Assembly (NCBI GenBank): GCA_902462475.1
Contig: CABQCB010000002.1
Span: 1-24,673 of the forward strand
Reading direction: 5' to 3'
Origin: an uncultured Oscillibacter sp.
GTDB lineage: Bacteria > Bacillota_A > Clostridia > Oscillospirales > Oscillospiraceae
Length of the DNA: 24,673 bases
The notes beneath the pieces were generated by a model that did no database searches, was not told the DNA's origin, and worked only from the letters and a program-made list of their open reading frames with translations. Position 1 is the first letter of the stretch; the number at the start of each line of letters is the position of its first letter. This document shows, piece after piece, positions 6,694 through 14,654 of this stretch. Both the position numbers and the translations under genes were made by a program.

Positions 6694-8652
6694 ATGCAAC
6701 AGAAAATGGACTGGAAACAGGTAGAGCATGTCCACGAGATCTGCATCATGGCGCCGACCCAGCAGCTGGAGGAGAAGGCCAGGGCCATCCTCAGCAAGCG
6801 GGGCATCACGGATGTGGACGTGTTTGTCACGTCCAACGGCCGCCGGGAGATCATCGCCTGCGCCAGGGCCCTGGCGGCCAAGGGCGCGCGGATCATCATC
6901 TCCCGCAAGGGCACGCAGCAGATTGTGGAAGAATCCACGGAGCTGAAGGTGGTGGGATTGAACAACACCCTCACGGATTATTTGCGCATGCTCAAGGACT
7001 GGGGACTGCATACGCCGGGCCTCATCGCGTTTTTCACCTACGACCCCCTGAGCCGGGAGGTCATGGAAATGTGCAAAATGCTGGATATTCAGGTGAAAAA
7101 CTACATTTTCAAAACCTATGAGGACTGCTGGGGCTGCGTCCGCTCCGCCATGGCGGACGGAGCGGTGGTGGGCATCGGCGGCGCCTGGACGGAACCGGTG
7201 TCCAAGGAGCTGGGTTTTCCACACATTACGGTGGAAAACTCCGAGGATACCATCGTGGGGGCGCTGGAGGTGGCCGAGCAGATCCGCCGCATCCAGCATG
7301 AGGAGGCCAAAAAGCAAGAGGTGATCCAGACCCGGATGGAGACCTACCAGGCGGTGCTGAACTTCACCCATGACGCCATCTTGTCCATCGACGATCAGTG
7401 CCGGGTGCAGGTGCTCAACCCGGTGGCAGAGCGGATCATGGGCTGCCGTGCCGCCGACTCCATCGGCAAGAGCGTGGACGAGGTGCTGCCCAATACCATG
7501 CTGCCGGAGGTGCTGCGCAGCGGCGAGACCCAGACCAACCAGGTCATGATGATCGGCAAGACCCTGGCCAACACCAACCGCATCCCCATCGTGGTGGACA
7601 ATCAGATCCGCGGCGTAGTGGCTACGTTCCAGGACGTCAAGCAGCTGCAGTCCACCGAGCAGAAGATCCGTCTCAAGCTCCATGAAAAGGGCCTGGTGGC
7701 CAAGTACTCCTTTTCGGACATTGTGGGCGAGTCCAAGGCCATCCGCAACACCATTCAGATCGCCCGCAGCTACGCCTCCTCCCAGGCGGCGGTGCTCATC
7801 CACGGCGAGACCGGTACCGGCAAGGAGCTTTTTGCCCAGAGCATCCACAACGCCAGCTCCCGCCATGACGGGCCCTTTGTGGCCATCAACTGCGCCGCTG
7901 TCAATAATAACCTGCTGGAAAGCGAGCTGTTCGGCTATGAGGCCGGCGCTTTCACCGGCGCCGCCAAGGGCGGCCGGGAGGGCCTTTTCGAGCTGGCCCA
8001 CGGCGGCACCATCTTCCTGGACGAGATCGGTGAGATCCCCCGGGAGACCCAGGTGGAGCTTTTGCGGGTGCTCCAGGAGAAGGAGGTGCGCCGGGTGGGC
8101 GGCAACCGGGTCATCCCCGTGGACGTGCGCATCATCACCGCCACCAACAAGGATCTGATCCAGGAGACCATGGAAGGCCGTTTCCGGGAGGACCTCTATT
8201 ACCGGCTCAATGTGCTGGACCTGGAGCTGCCGCCTCTGCGGGAGCGAGGCGACGACGTGCGGGTGCTGGGACTGCAGTATTTCCGCAAACTCTGCGGGGG
8301 AAAGGTCTCCGACCAGCAGGAAAAGCGGTTTTTAGACATGCTCGCCCAGGTGCAGGACTACGCCTGGTACGGCAACATCCGGGAGCTGCAGAACTTCACG
8401 GAGCGGGTGCACATCCTGCTGCAAAACGACACGGAGATCAACAGCGTCATGACGGAGATCATGCGCCGCCGCACCAGCGGGACGCCTCTGGAGCGCAAGT
8501 GGCCCGGGGACGAGGCGTCTCAGGAGCGCAAGGCCCTGGTGGCGGCACTGCGCAACCATCCCGGCTCCATGGAGGAGGCGGCCAAGAGCCTGGGGTGCAG
8601 CCGCCAGACGCTGTGGCGGAAGATGAAAAAATACGGCATCAGCCGGGAATAA
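6694..8652 (+). CDS. Sigma-54-dependent activator with PrpR_N sensor, PAS, AAA+ and Fis-type HTH domains
   Basis: This 652-residue enhancer-binding protein drives open-complex formation at sigma-54 promoters by ATP hydrolysis. Domains in order are a PrpR_N effector-sensing domain (about 10-195), a PAS domain (about 210-315), the AAA+ core (about 340-570) and a Fis-type helix-turn-helix (about 621-652, ending [14 protein letters not shown]). Walker A GETGTGKE begins at residue 371, the sigma-54 contact loop GAFTGA is at 418-423, and Walker B FLDEIGE has Asp443-Glu444, so it is a competent activator. The start is ATG 6694 with GAGGTGG upstream. It lies between terminators as a single gene, surrounded by four sigma-54 promoters that are its likely targets. 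PrpR_N domains sense small organic-acid metabolites in known members; the ligand here is unknown. Confidence 0.95.
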   Translation: MQQKMDWKQVEHVHEICIMAPTQQLEEKARAILSKRGITDVDVFVTSNGRREIIACARALAAKGARIIISRKGTQQIVEESTELKVVGLNNTLTDYLRMLKDWGLHTPGLIAFFTYDPLSREVMEMCKMLDIQVKNYIFKTYEDCWGCVRSAMADGAVVGIGGAWTEPVSKELGFPHITVENSEDTIVGALEVAEQIRRIQHEEAKKQEVIQTRMETYQAVLNFTHDAILSIDDQCRVQVLNPVAERIMGCRAADSIGKSVDEVLPNTMLPEVLRSGETQTNQVMMIGKTLANTNRIPIVVDNQIRGVVATFQDVKQLQSTEQKIRLKLHEKGLVAKYSFSDIVGESKAIRNTIQIARSYASSQAAVLIHGETGTGKELFAQSIHNASSRHDGPFVAINCAAVNNNLLESELFGYEAGAFTGAAKGGREGLFELAHGGTIFLDEIGEIPRETQVELLRVLQEKEVRRVGGNRVIPVDVRIITATNKDLIQETMEGRFREDLYYRLNVLDLELPPLRERGDDVRVLGLQYFRKLCGGKVSDQQEKRFLDMLAQVQDYAWYGNIRELQNFTERVHILLQNDTEINSVMTEIMRRRTSGTPLERKWPGDEASQERKALVAALRNHPGSMEEAAKSLGCSRQTLWRKMKKYGISRE

Positions 8653-8661
8653 ATCCCAGGG

Positions 8662-8695
8662 GAGACGCTGCTTGTTGCAGCGTCTCTCTTTTTTT
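8662..8695 (+). terminator. Intrinsic terminator after the activator gene
   Basis: GAGACGCTGC (8662-8671) pairs perfectly with GCAGCGTCTC (8677-8686) around TTGTT. A T7 run follows at 8689-8695. Confidence 0.9.
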
Positions 8696-8756
8696 GCAAC
8701 ACTGCGCAACGGTGCAACGGCGGCCGCTGCCCCCGGCCGGGGCGGCGGTGAAAGAT

Positions 8757-8785
8757 GCCGTTAATGAATCTCTGTCCGCCGTTAA
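8757..8785 (+). promoter_or_regulatory. Candidate upstream activator sites: GCCGTTAA direct repeat
   Basis: GCCGTTAA occurs at 8757-8764 and again at 8778-8785, 21 bp apart (two helical turns), with a looser copy CCGTTTAA at 8811-8818. The pair lies roughly 90-120 bp before the predicted transcription start, where sigma-54 activators usually bind. No identical octamer was seen before the other three promoters, so assignment is tentative. Confidence 0.3.
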
Positions 8786-8849
8786 ACCTTTGTTTTTACC
8801 GATTGAATATCCGTTTAAATCCCGCCAAGTTCGACAAAAACATGGGGCT

Positions 8850-8866
8850 TGGCACGGAAAATGCTT
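8850..8866 (+). promoter_or_regulatory. Sigma-54 promoter for the first DASS transporter
   Basis: TGGCACGGAAAATGCTT has GG at 8851-8852 and GC at 8863-8864 with 10 bases between. The -24 half is a perfect TGGCACG. Transcription would start near 8876, about 46 bases before the ATG. Confidence 0.78.
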
Positions 8867-8921
8867 GTATATTTTGACAGATTCGGCCGGAAAAACGCAA
8901 CGCAATAGAGGAGGAGAATCC

Positions 8922-10364
8922 ATGGGTAAAACGAAGGTCCAAAAGATCGGGTTTATCGTGGGCGTTGTGCTGATGCTCATCATCGGCTTCATGCCCACCC
9001 CCGAGGGATTGACACTGGTTGGCCAGCGGGTGCTGGCGGTCACTGTGCTGATGGTGGTCTTCTGGATCACCGAGGCCATGCCGATCCCGTTTACCGCACT
9101 GCTGCCGATTTTGCTGTTCCCGCTGATGGGCATTACCGGCTCGAAGGGACAAAATGATGTGCAGCTGTTCACCCACTATGCCTATTCCACCTGCTACCTG
9201 CTGGTGGGCGTGGGCTTCTTGTCCGGGTCCATGGTCAAGCACGGCCTGCACAAGCGCATCAGCCTGGGCATCGTCTCCAAGATCGGCAAAAAGCCCACCA
9301 CGCTGATCCTGGGCTTTATCATCGCCGTTTCCTTTGTGTCCATGTGGATGTCCAACACCGCCGCCACCGTCATGATGCTGCCTGTGGCCCTGGCCATTGC
9401 CAGCACCATGGGGGAGGAGGCCAAGGGTCTGCGCAAGGCCATGGTGCTGTGCATCCCCTACGCTGCCACCATCGGCGGTATGGCCACGGTCATCGGCACC
9501 ACCACCAACCCCACCGGCATCGGCCTCATCAAAGAGTCCATTGGTATCGAGATCGACTTTTTGGACTGGCTGAAGATCGGCCTGCCCTTCACCATCGTGC
9601 TGGTCCCCCTCATGTGGATCTACATGGTGAAGTTTTTCAAGGTGGACAAGATGCCCTCCATCGACATCTCCATCGCCCGCAAGCAGTATGAAGAGCTGGG
9701 GCCCATGAACAAGGGCGAGAAGTGGACCGCCGTCGTCTTTATCATCTGCGTCATTCTCTGGTGCACCCGCTCCGTGGTCTGGGGCGACTGGATGCCCTTT
9801 GCCACCGACGAGACCGTGGCCATGCTGGGTGCGTTTTTGGTCATGGCCATCCCTGTGGACTATAAAGAGGGCGAATACGTCTGTGACTGGAAGACCGGCT
9901 TCAATGACATTCCCTGGAACGCGGTCATCCTGCTGGGCGGCTCCATGGTCATGGGCAACGCCTTCCGGGACGCCGGCGTGGCCGGCTGGGTGGCGGAGAA
10001 GCTCTCCGGCCTTGCGGGCATGAACTCCGTGGTCATCGTCATCATCGTGGGCATCATCACCGCGCTGCTGACGGAGCTGACCACCAATGCCGTGGTGGTG
10101 GCCGCCTTCATCCCCGTGTTGGCTGGTGTGGGCCAGGCCATCGGCGTGAGCCCCTTCGCCATGATGATTGCCTGCATGCTGGCGTGCAACTTCGCCTTCA
10201 TGCTGCCTCCGGGCACGCCGCCCAACGCCATCGCCTACGGTACCGGCGAGATCACCATGAAGGATCTGATGAAATGCGGCCTGGGCTTGAAGATCATCGC
10301 TCTGGTGGTGTTCCCCATCGTGCTGTACTTCATTACCATGGGTGTTTTCGGGATCGGCACCTGA
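8922..10364 (+). CDS. DASS/SLC13-family carboxylate transporter, copy A
   Basis: This 480-residue polytopic membrane protein belongs to the divalent anion:sodium symporter family, whose members import di- and tricarboxylates such as succinate, malate and citrate. The first cation/carboxylate motif is SNTAATVMM (Ser144-Asn145-Thr146). The second repeat has LTTNAVVVAAFIPV (Asn389) and the late motif TPPNAIAYG. The ATG at 8922 has GAGGAGGAG upstream; the frame is open much further upstream but has no support there. It is a single-gene unit with a sigma-54 promoter and its own terminator. Copy B follows 439 bp later and is about 92% identical by hand count. At residue 431, next to TPPNAI, copy A has Gly where copy B has Ala. 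The exact substrate is unknown. Confidence 0.93.
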   Translation: MGKTKVQKIGFIVGVVLMLIIGFMPTPEGLTLVGQRVLAVTVLMVVFWITEAMPIPFTALLPILLFPLMGITGSKGQNDVQLFTHYAYSTCYLLVGVGFLSGSMVKHGLHKRISLGIVSKIGKKPTTLILGFIIAVSFVSMWMSNTAATVMMLPVALAIASTMGEEAKGLRKAMVLCIPYAATIGGMATVIGTTTNPTGIGLIKESIGIEIDFLDWLKIGLPFTIVLVPLMWIYMVKFFKVDKMPSIDISIARKQYEELGPMNKGEKWTAVVFIICVILWCTRSVVWGDWMPFATDETVAMLGAFLVMAIPVDYKEGEYVCDWKTGFNDIPWNAVILLGGSMVMGNAFRDAGVAGWVAEKLSGLAGMNSVVIVIIVGIITALLTELTTNAVVVAAFIPVLAGVGQAIGVSPFAMMIACMLACNFAFMLPPGTPPNAIAYGTGEITMKDLMKCGLGLKIIALVVFPIVLYFITMGVFGIGT

Positions 10365-10388
10365 TGGCTATCCCTTGGAACCAGGTAC

Positions 10389-10418
10389 GTAACATTTGAA
10401 ACCGGGATGTTACATCCC
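10389..10418. repeat. Overlapping, mutually exclusive inverted repeats after transporter A
   Basis: GTAACAT (10389-10395) is the reverse complement of ATGTTAC (10407-10413). The same ATGTTAC also belongs to GGGATGT-T-ACATCCC (10404-10418). Only one of the two hairpins can form at a time. They lie seven bases before the terminator, so either an operator or a small read-through switch is possible. Confidence 0.35.
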
Positions 10419-10424
10419 ACGCAG

Positions 10425-10457
10425 TCCCCCCTGCCCGCCGGCAGGGGGGATTTTCTT
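10425..10457 (+). terminator. Intrinsic terminator after transporter A
   Basis: TCCCCCCTGCC (10425-10435) pairs with GGCAGGGGGGA (10440-10450) around CGCC. TTTTCTT follows. Confidence 0.85.
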
Positions 10458-10692
10458 GGAAAACGCATTTTTTCAAAGCAAAATCAGCGGTTTGAACGGA
10501 TGAACAAAGCGTAACGTTTTTGTTAAAAAAGCAGAACGCGGCGGAAACAAATCGCTAATATATTTGGCAAAATTTGGATTTTTCTTTTGCGATATTTCGA
10601 GATTTTTACGGTCAGTTTGTGGAAGAGGCTGATTTTTTGAAAACGGGTTTGTACAAAAAATCGAAAAAAAGAAACGACAGGATTTGACGGAT
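10458..10692. other. AT-rich spacer between the transporter genes
   Basis: About 235 bp without a supportable gene, much richer in A and T than the flanking genes. It would contain any activator-binding sites for the promoter at 10693. A sequence related to the looser upstream repeat of transporter A appears inverted (GTTTGAACGGAT, around 10490). Otherwise nothing definite is seen. Confidence 0.4.
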
Positions 10693-10709
10693 TGGCACGA
10701 ATTTTGCTA
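10693..10709 (+). promoter_or_regulatory. Sigma-54 promoter for the second DASS transporter (full consensus)
   Basis: TGGCACGAATTTTGCTA matches TGGCACG-N4-TTGCW at every position, with GG at 10694-10695 and GC at 10706-10707. Transcription would begin near 10718, giving a leader of about 85 bases. That leader can fold (GGATCGGA at about 10755 against TCTGATCC at about 10773). Confidence 0.85.
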
Positions 10710-10803
10710 TAATATCTTGGCGATGAAGCTCTGTGGAGCAACCCACGGATCGGATGGAGGGGGAAAATGCCGTCTGATCCAAATACTATGAGGAGGAGAT
10801 TCG

Positions 10804-12246
10804 ATGGGTAAATACAAGATTCGCAAAATCGGATTCATCGTGGGCATTTTGCTGATGCTGATCATCGGCTTCATGCCTACCCCCGAGGGATTGACACTGG
10901 TTGGCCAGCGGGTGCTGGCGGTCACTGTGCTGATGGTGGTCTTCTGGATCACCGAGGCCATGCCGATCCCGTTTACAGCACTGCTTCCGATTCTTTTGTT
11001 CCCCTTGATGGGGATCACCGGTTCCAAGGGTGAAAATGATGTGCAGCTGTTCACCCACTACGCCTATTCCACCTGCTACCTGCTGGTTGGCGTGGGCTTC
11101 ATGTCCGGTGCCATGGTCAAGCACGGCCTGCACAAGCGCATCAGCCTGGGCATTGTCTCCAAGATCGGCAAAAAGCCCACCACGCTGATCCTGGGCTTCA
11201 TTCTGGCTGTCGCTTTCGTGTCCATGTGGATGTCCAACACCGCCGCCACCGTTATGATGTTGCCTGTGGCTCTGGCCATCGCCAGCACGCTGGGTGAGGA
11301 TGCCAAGGGCCTGCGCAAGGCCATGGTGCTGTGCATTCCCTACGCTGCCACCATCGGCGGCATGGCCACCACCATTGGTACCACCACCAACCCCACCGGT
11401 ATTGGCCTGATCCAGTCCACCATCGGTATTGAGATCGACTTCCTGGACTGGCTGAAGATCGGCCTGCCCTTCACCATCGTGCTGATCCCCCTGATGTGGA
11501 TCTACATGGTCAAGTTCTTCAAGGTGGACAAGATGCCCTCCATCGACATCTCCATCGCCCGCAAGCAGTATGAAGAGCTGGGCCCCATGAACAAGGGCGA
11601 GAAGTGGACCGCTATCGTGTTCTCCTTCTGCGTGGTGCTGTGGGTCACCCGTTCTCTGGTCTGGGGCGACTGGGTCCCCTTCGCCACCGACGAGACCGTG
11701 GCTATGCTGGGCGCTTTCCTGGTCATGGCTATCCCCGTGGACTACAAGGAAGGCGAGTATGTCTGCGACTGGAAGACCGGCTTCAATGACATCCCCTGGA
11801 ACGCAGTCATCCTGCTGGGCGGCTCCATGGTCATGGGCAACGCCTTCAAGGATGCCGGCGTGGCTGGCTGGGTCGCCAACATGCTCTCCGGCCTGGAAGG
11901 CATGAACGCCGTGGTCATCTGCATCATCGTGGGCATCGTCACCGCTCTGCTGACCGAGCTGACCACCAACGCTGTGGTGGTGGCTGCCTTCATCCCCGTG
12001 CTGGCTGGCGTGGGCGAGGCCATCGGCGTGAGCCCCTTCGCCATGATGATCGCCACCATGCTGGCGTGCAACTTCGCCTTTATGCTGCCCCCCGCCACTC
12101 CCCCCAATGCCATCGCTTATGGTACCGGCGAGATCACCATGAAGGACCTGGTCACCTGCGGCCTGGGCCTGAAGATCATCGCCCTGGTGGTGTTCCCCAT
12201 CATGCTCTACGGCGTGACCATGGGCATCTTCGGCATCGGTACCTGA
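10804..12246 (+). CDS. DASS/SLC13-family carboxylate transporter, copy B
   Basis: This 480-residue paralogue of the preceding transporter differs at about 40 residues by hand alignment, most of them conservative and clustered in the ends and a few helices. The motifs SNTAATVMM and LTTNAVVVAAF are unchanged; the late motif reads PPATPPNAI rather than PPGTPPNAI. The ATG at 10804 follows GAGGAGGAG. Synonymous sites differ in many places, yet 98 bases near the 5' end (10879-10976) are identical to 8997-9094 of copy A, suggesting local gene conversion. It has its own consensus sigma-54 promoter and ends at a bidirectional terminator facing lysR. The same class of organic anions is expected, perhaps with altered affinity or specificity. 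Confidence 0.93.
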   Translation: MGKYKIRKIGFIVGILLMLIIGFMPTPEGLTLVGQRVLAVTVLMVVFWITEAMPIPFTALLPILLFPLMGITGSKGENDVQLFTHYAYSTCYLLVGVGFMSGAMVKHGLHKRISLGIVSKIGKKPTTLILGFILAVAFVSMWMSNTAATVMMLPVALAIASTLGEDAKGLRKAMVLCIPYAATIGGMATTIGTTTNPTGIGLIQSTIGIEIDFLDWLKIGLPFTIVLIPLMWIYMVKFFKVDKMPSIDISIARKQYEELGPMNKGEKWTAIVFSFCVVLWVTRSLVWGDWVPFATDETVAMLGAFLVMAIPVDYKEGEYVCDWKTGFNDIPWNAVILLGGSMVMGNAFKDAGVAGWVANMLSGLEGMNAVVICIIVGIVTALLTELTTNAVVVAAFIPVLAGVGEAIGVSPFAMMIATMLACNFAFMLPPATPPNAIAYGTGEITMKDLVTCGLGLKIIALVVFPIMLYGVTMGIFGIGT

Positions 12247-12277
12247 TTGCTACATTCGCGCATACAGAGTTTCTACC

Positions 12278-12313
12278 AAGAACTGCCTCCGGCGAAAGCC
12301 GGAGGCAGTTCTT
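12278..12313. terminator. Bidirectional terminator between transporter B and lysR
   Basis: A perfect 16-bp stem pairs AAGAACTGCCTCCGGC (12278-12293) with GCCGGAGGCAGTTCTT (12298-12313) around a GAAA tetraloop. It lies between two convergent genes; the T-tract is weak in both directions. Confidence 0.75.
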
Positions 12314-12317
12314 CTCG

Positions 12318-13196
12318 TTATGAAAATAACTGTGCCGTGCGGCACAGATCCATAAGCCGGGCCATGTCCCGGAAGGGCCTGCGGCTGCGGCGCCACACCA
12401 GGCTCACCTGGACGTGGATGGGCGGATCCAGGGAGATGGCGGCCATGGTCGGGTCGGTGCAGGCCAGGGGGCGGAGCAAAAAGCCGCTGGCGGTGCCGCT
12501 GCGGATCAGACTCTCCACCGTGGAAAGCTGCTCCGACGTGTGAAGCACCCGGGGCGTCACACCGGCCGTTTCAAAGGCGTCTGCCACCAGCTCCCGCAGG
12601 GAAAACCCGGTTTGGAACAGCACCAGCGGCTCCCCCTCCAGCTGGGCGGGGGCAATGGCGGACTGTCCCGCCAGACGGTGGCTCCGGCGGGTGCACCAGA
12701 CGATCTCCAGCGTGGTGACGGGCAGGGCCTCGAACTCCGATTCCAGCGGCTCATGATGGGACACGAAGGCCAGGTCCAGCACATTTTCCCGCAGATCCCG
12801 CAGCAGCGTTTTGGTGCCCAGCTCCTCTGTCTCCAGCAGCAGCTCCGGGCACCGGGCGTCTATCTCCCGGTACAGCCGGGGCAGCAGCACGGTGCCGATC
12901 ATGGGCGGCACGCCCAGCCGCACGGGCCGGCGCCGCTGGCCCAGGGCCTGCATCTGGGCGCTTACGTGATCGGCGTGGCGCAGCAGGCTCTCCGCCATCT
13001 CCCACAGGGCGGTGCCCTCCTCGGTCAGGGAAAAGCCCTGGTAGCGCCGGGCAATGAGGGATACGCCGAATTCCCGCTCTAGCTCCCGGATGGCCATGGA
13101 TACCGACGGCTGGGAAACGTGGAGCGACTCTGCCGCCCGGGACAGGCTGCGCATCCGGCAGGCGGCACAGAAGTAGCGAAGCTGCTGCAATTTCAT
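12318..13196 (-). CDS. LysR-family transcriptional regulator
   Basis: This 292-residue regulator starts with the classic LysR winged helix-turn-helix (MKLQQLRYFCAACRMRSLSRAAESLHVSQPSVSMAIRELE, read here in two parts, residues 1-20 and 21-40). It continues with a two-lobed effector-binding domain. The ATG at 13196 is used because GGAGG precedes it by about nine bases; the in-frame TTG at 13211 overlaps that ribosome site. It diverges from the LarA-family gene across 131 bp carrying a shared palindrome, the usual arrangement for a LysR protein that represses itself and activates its neighbour. It probably responds to the substrate of the racemase/malic-enzyme operon. The effector is unknown. 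Confidence 0.93.
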   Translation of the reverse strand: MKLQQLRYFCAACRMRSLSRAAESLHVSQPSVSMAIRELEREFGVSLIARRYQGFSLTEEGTALWEMAESLLRHADHVSAQMQALGQRRRPVRLGVPPMIGTVLLPRLYREIDARCPELLLETEELGTKTLLRDLRENVLDLAFVSHHEPLESEFEALPVTTLEIVWCTRRSHRLAGQSAIAPAQLEGEPLVLFQTGFSLRELVADAFETAGVTPRVLHTSEQLSTVESLIRSGTASGFLLRPLACTDPTMAAISLDPPIHVQVSLVWRRSRRPFRDMARLMDLCRTAQLFS

Positions 13197-13226
13197 GGGC
13201 AAAACCTCCAAATCCAGAGCGTTGCT

Positions 13227-13258
13227 TTGATAATATAAAATTTATTGATATAAATCAA
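13227..13258. promoter_or_regulatory. Divergent lysR / larA-like promoters sharing a LysR-type palindrome
   Basis: For the plus-strand gene, TTGATA (13227-13232) and TATAAA (13249-13254) lie 16 bp apart. For lysR, TTGATT (complement of 13253-13258) and TATTAT (complement of 13230-13235) lie 17 bp apart. The perfect palindrome TTGAT-ATAA-ATCAA (13245-13258) contains a T-N11-A box and overlaps the -10 of one promoter and the -35 of the other. Confidence 0.5.
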
Positions 13259-13327
13259 GAAAAACTATATTTGACAAGGCGTACAGGAGATTTTACAATG
13301 AAACCAATGAAAAAAGGAGGTGGTGCC

Positions 13328-14587
13328 GTGGAGCTCTCATTCAAGATCGGCACGCGTACCGAGACCGTCCGCGTGCCGGACGAAGCGGTGCTGGATGTGC
13401 TGGAGCCCAATGAGGTGCCGGTGGGACTGACCGGCCAGGCGGAGGTGCGCCGGGCGCTGGCGGAGCCCATCGGAACGCCCCGACTCCGGGAGATCGTCCG
13501 GGCGGGGGAGAAGGTGGCCATCGTCACCAGTGATATCACCCGCCCCATGCCCACCTGGGTGGTGCTGCCGCCGGTTTTGGAGGAGCTGTACGGCGCCGGC
13601 GTGGGGCCGGAGGACATCACGCTGGTGTTTGCCCTGGGCAGCCACCGCAGGCATACCCCGGAGGAGATGGCGCATCTTGCTGGGGAGCAGGCCTGGCGCC
13701 AGATCCGCTGTGTGGACCTGGATGTAAATGACTGCGTCCATGTGGGCACCACGTCCCGGGGCACCCCGGTGGACATCGACCGCCGGGTGGCGGAGGCGGA
13801 TCGGCGCATCTGCCTGGGCAACATCGAGTACCACTACTTCGCCGGCTACTCCGGCGGTGCCAAGGCCATCATGCCCGGCGTTTCCACCCGGGACGCCATC
13901 CAGGCCAACCACTGCCGCATGGTGGAGTCCGCAGCCTGCGCGGGAAAGCTTGACGGCAATCCCGTCCGGGAGGATATCGAGGAGGCCGCCGCCATGGTGG
14001 GGGTGGACTTTATCGTCAACGTGGTGCTGGACGCCCACAAGGAGATCATCCGGGCGGTGGCCGGGGATGTAGTGAAGGCCCACCGGGCCGGCTGTGCCTT
14101 TTTGGATACCCTCTACCGCAAGGAGCTTTCCCAGCGGGCGGACATCGTGCTGGTGAGCCAGGGGGGCGCACCCAAGGACCTGAACCTCTACCAGACCCAA
14201 AAAGCCCTGGACAATGCCAAGCACGCTGTGAGGCCCGGCGGCGTGGTGGTGCTGATCGGCTCATGCCGGGAGGGACTGGGGGAGAAGGTGTTCGAGCAGT
14301 GGCTCACCCAGGCCCCCACGCCCCATTCCCTCATCGAACGCATCCAAAAGGAGTTTCGGCTGGGGGGCCACAAGGCGGCGGCCATCGCCATGGTGCTGGA
14401 GCAGGCGGACATTTATCTTGTCAGCGATCTGGAGGACGACCTGGTGCGCAGCCTCTTTATGACGCCGTTCCACACGGTGCAGGAGGCCTATGACGCTGCG
14501 GCGAAGCGCTGCGGCAGCGGCGCCACGGTGCTGGCCATGCCCTATGGCGGTTCCACACTGCCCTGGACCGGCGACCTGGAGACGTGA
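13328..14587 (+). CDS. LarA-family nickel-pincer racemase homologue (candidate malate or 2-hydroxy-acid racemase)
   Basis: This 419-residue cytoplasmic protein matches the lactate racemase LarA family, which uses a covalently bound nickel-pincer nucleotide to racemise 2-hydroxy acids by hydride transfer. The substrate-binding TSDITRP (Asp69, Arg72), catalytic His106 (FALGSHRRHT) and His169 (EYHYFAGYSGG), cofactor-attachment Lys179 (GGAKAIMPG) and metal-binding His195 (NHCRM) are all present. The GTG at 13328 has AAAGGAGG six bases upstream and begins at the first family strand; an in-frame ATG at 13298, with its own AGGAGA, would add ten residues. Larger LarA families include malate racemases. 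With malic enzyme 67 bp downstream, malate is the best guess. The cofactor genes larB, larC and larE are not in the window. Confidence 0.88.
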   Translation: MELSFKIGTRTETVRVPDEAVLDVLEPNEVPVGLTGQAEVRRALAEPIGTPRLREIVRAGEKVAIVTSDITRPMPTWVVLPPVLEELYGAGVGPEDITLVFALGSHRRHTPEEMAHLAGEQAWRQIRCVDLDVNDCVHVGTTSRGTPVDIDRRVAEADRRICLGNIEYHYFAGYSGGAKAIMPGVSTRDAIQANHCRMVESAACAGKLDGNPVREDIEEAAAMVGVDFIVNVVLDAHKEIIRAVAGDVVKAHRAGCAFLDTLYRKELSQRADIVLVSQGGAPKDLNLYQTQKALDNAKHAVRPGGVVVLIGSCREGLGEKVFEQWLTQAPTPHSLIERIQKEFRLGGHKAAAIAMVLEQADIYLVSDLEDDLVRSLFMTPFHTVQEAYDAAAKRCGSGATVLAMPYGGSTLPWTGDLET

Positions 14588-14654
14588 AGCAACGAAAAGA
14601 TCCCATCACCGAAAACGGGTTACAGAAAATTTATCATAAAAGGAGAAGATGACC

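Noticed and set aside
8696..8720. Three GCAAC repeats after the activator terminator as enhancer sites
   Set aside because: Spacing is irregular (10 and 8 bases) and the motif is absent before the other sigma-54 promoters.
8720..8742. GC-rich palindromes GCGGCCGC and CCCCGGCCGGGG upstream of transporter A
   Set aside because: Short GC-only palindromes are expected by chance in this composition, and there is no T-run or promoter context.
8499..8921. In-frame extension of transporter A far upstream of its ATG
   Set aside because: It would overlap the activator gene, its terminator and the sigma-54 promoter. The family N terminus and ribosome site fit ATG 8922.
10723..10791. 22-codon leader frame in the transporter B mRNA, ending in TGA just before the AGGAGGAG ribosome site
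   Set aside because: There is no ribosome site before its ATG and no run of regulatory codons. It may be chance, so it is not listed as a gene.
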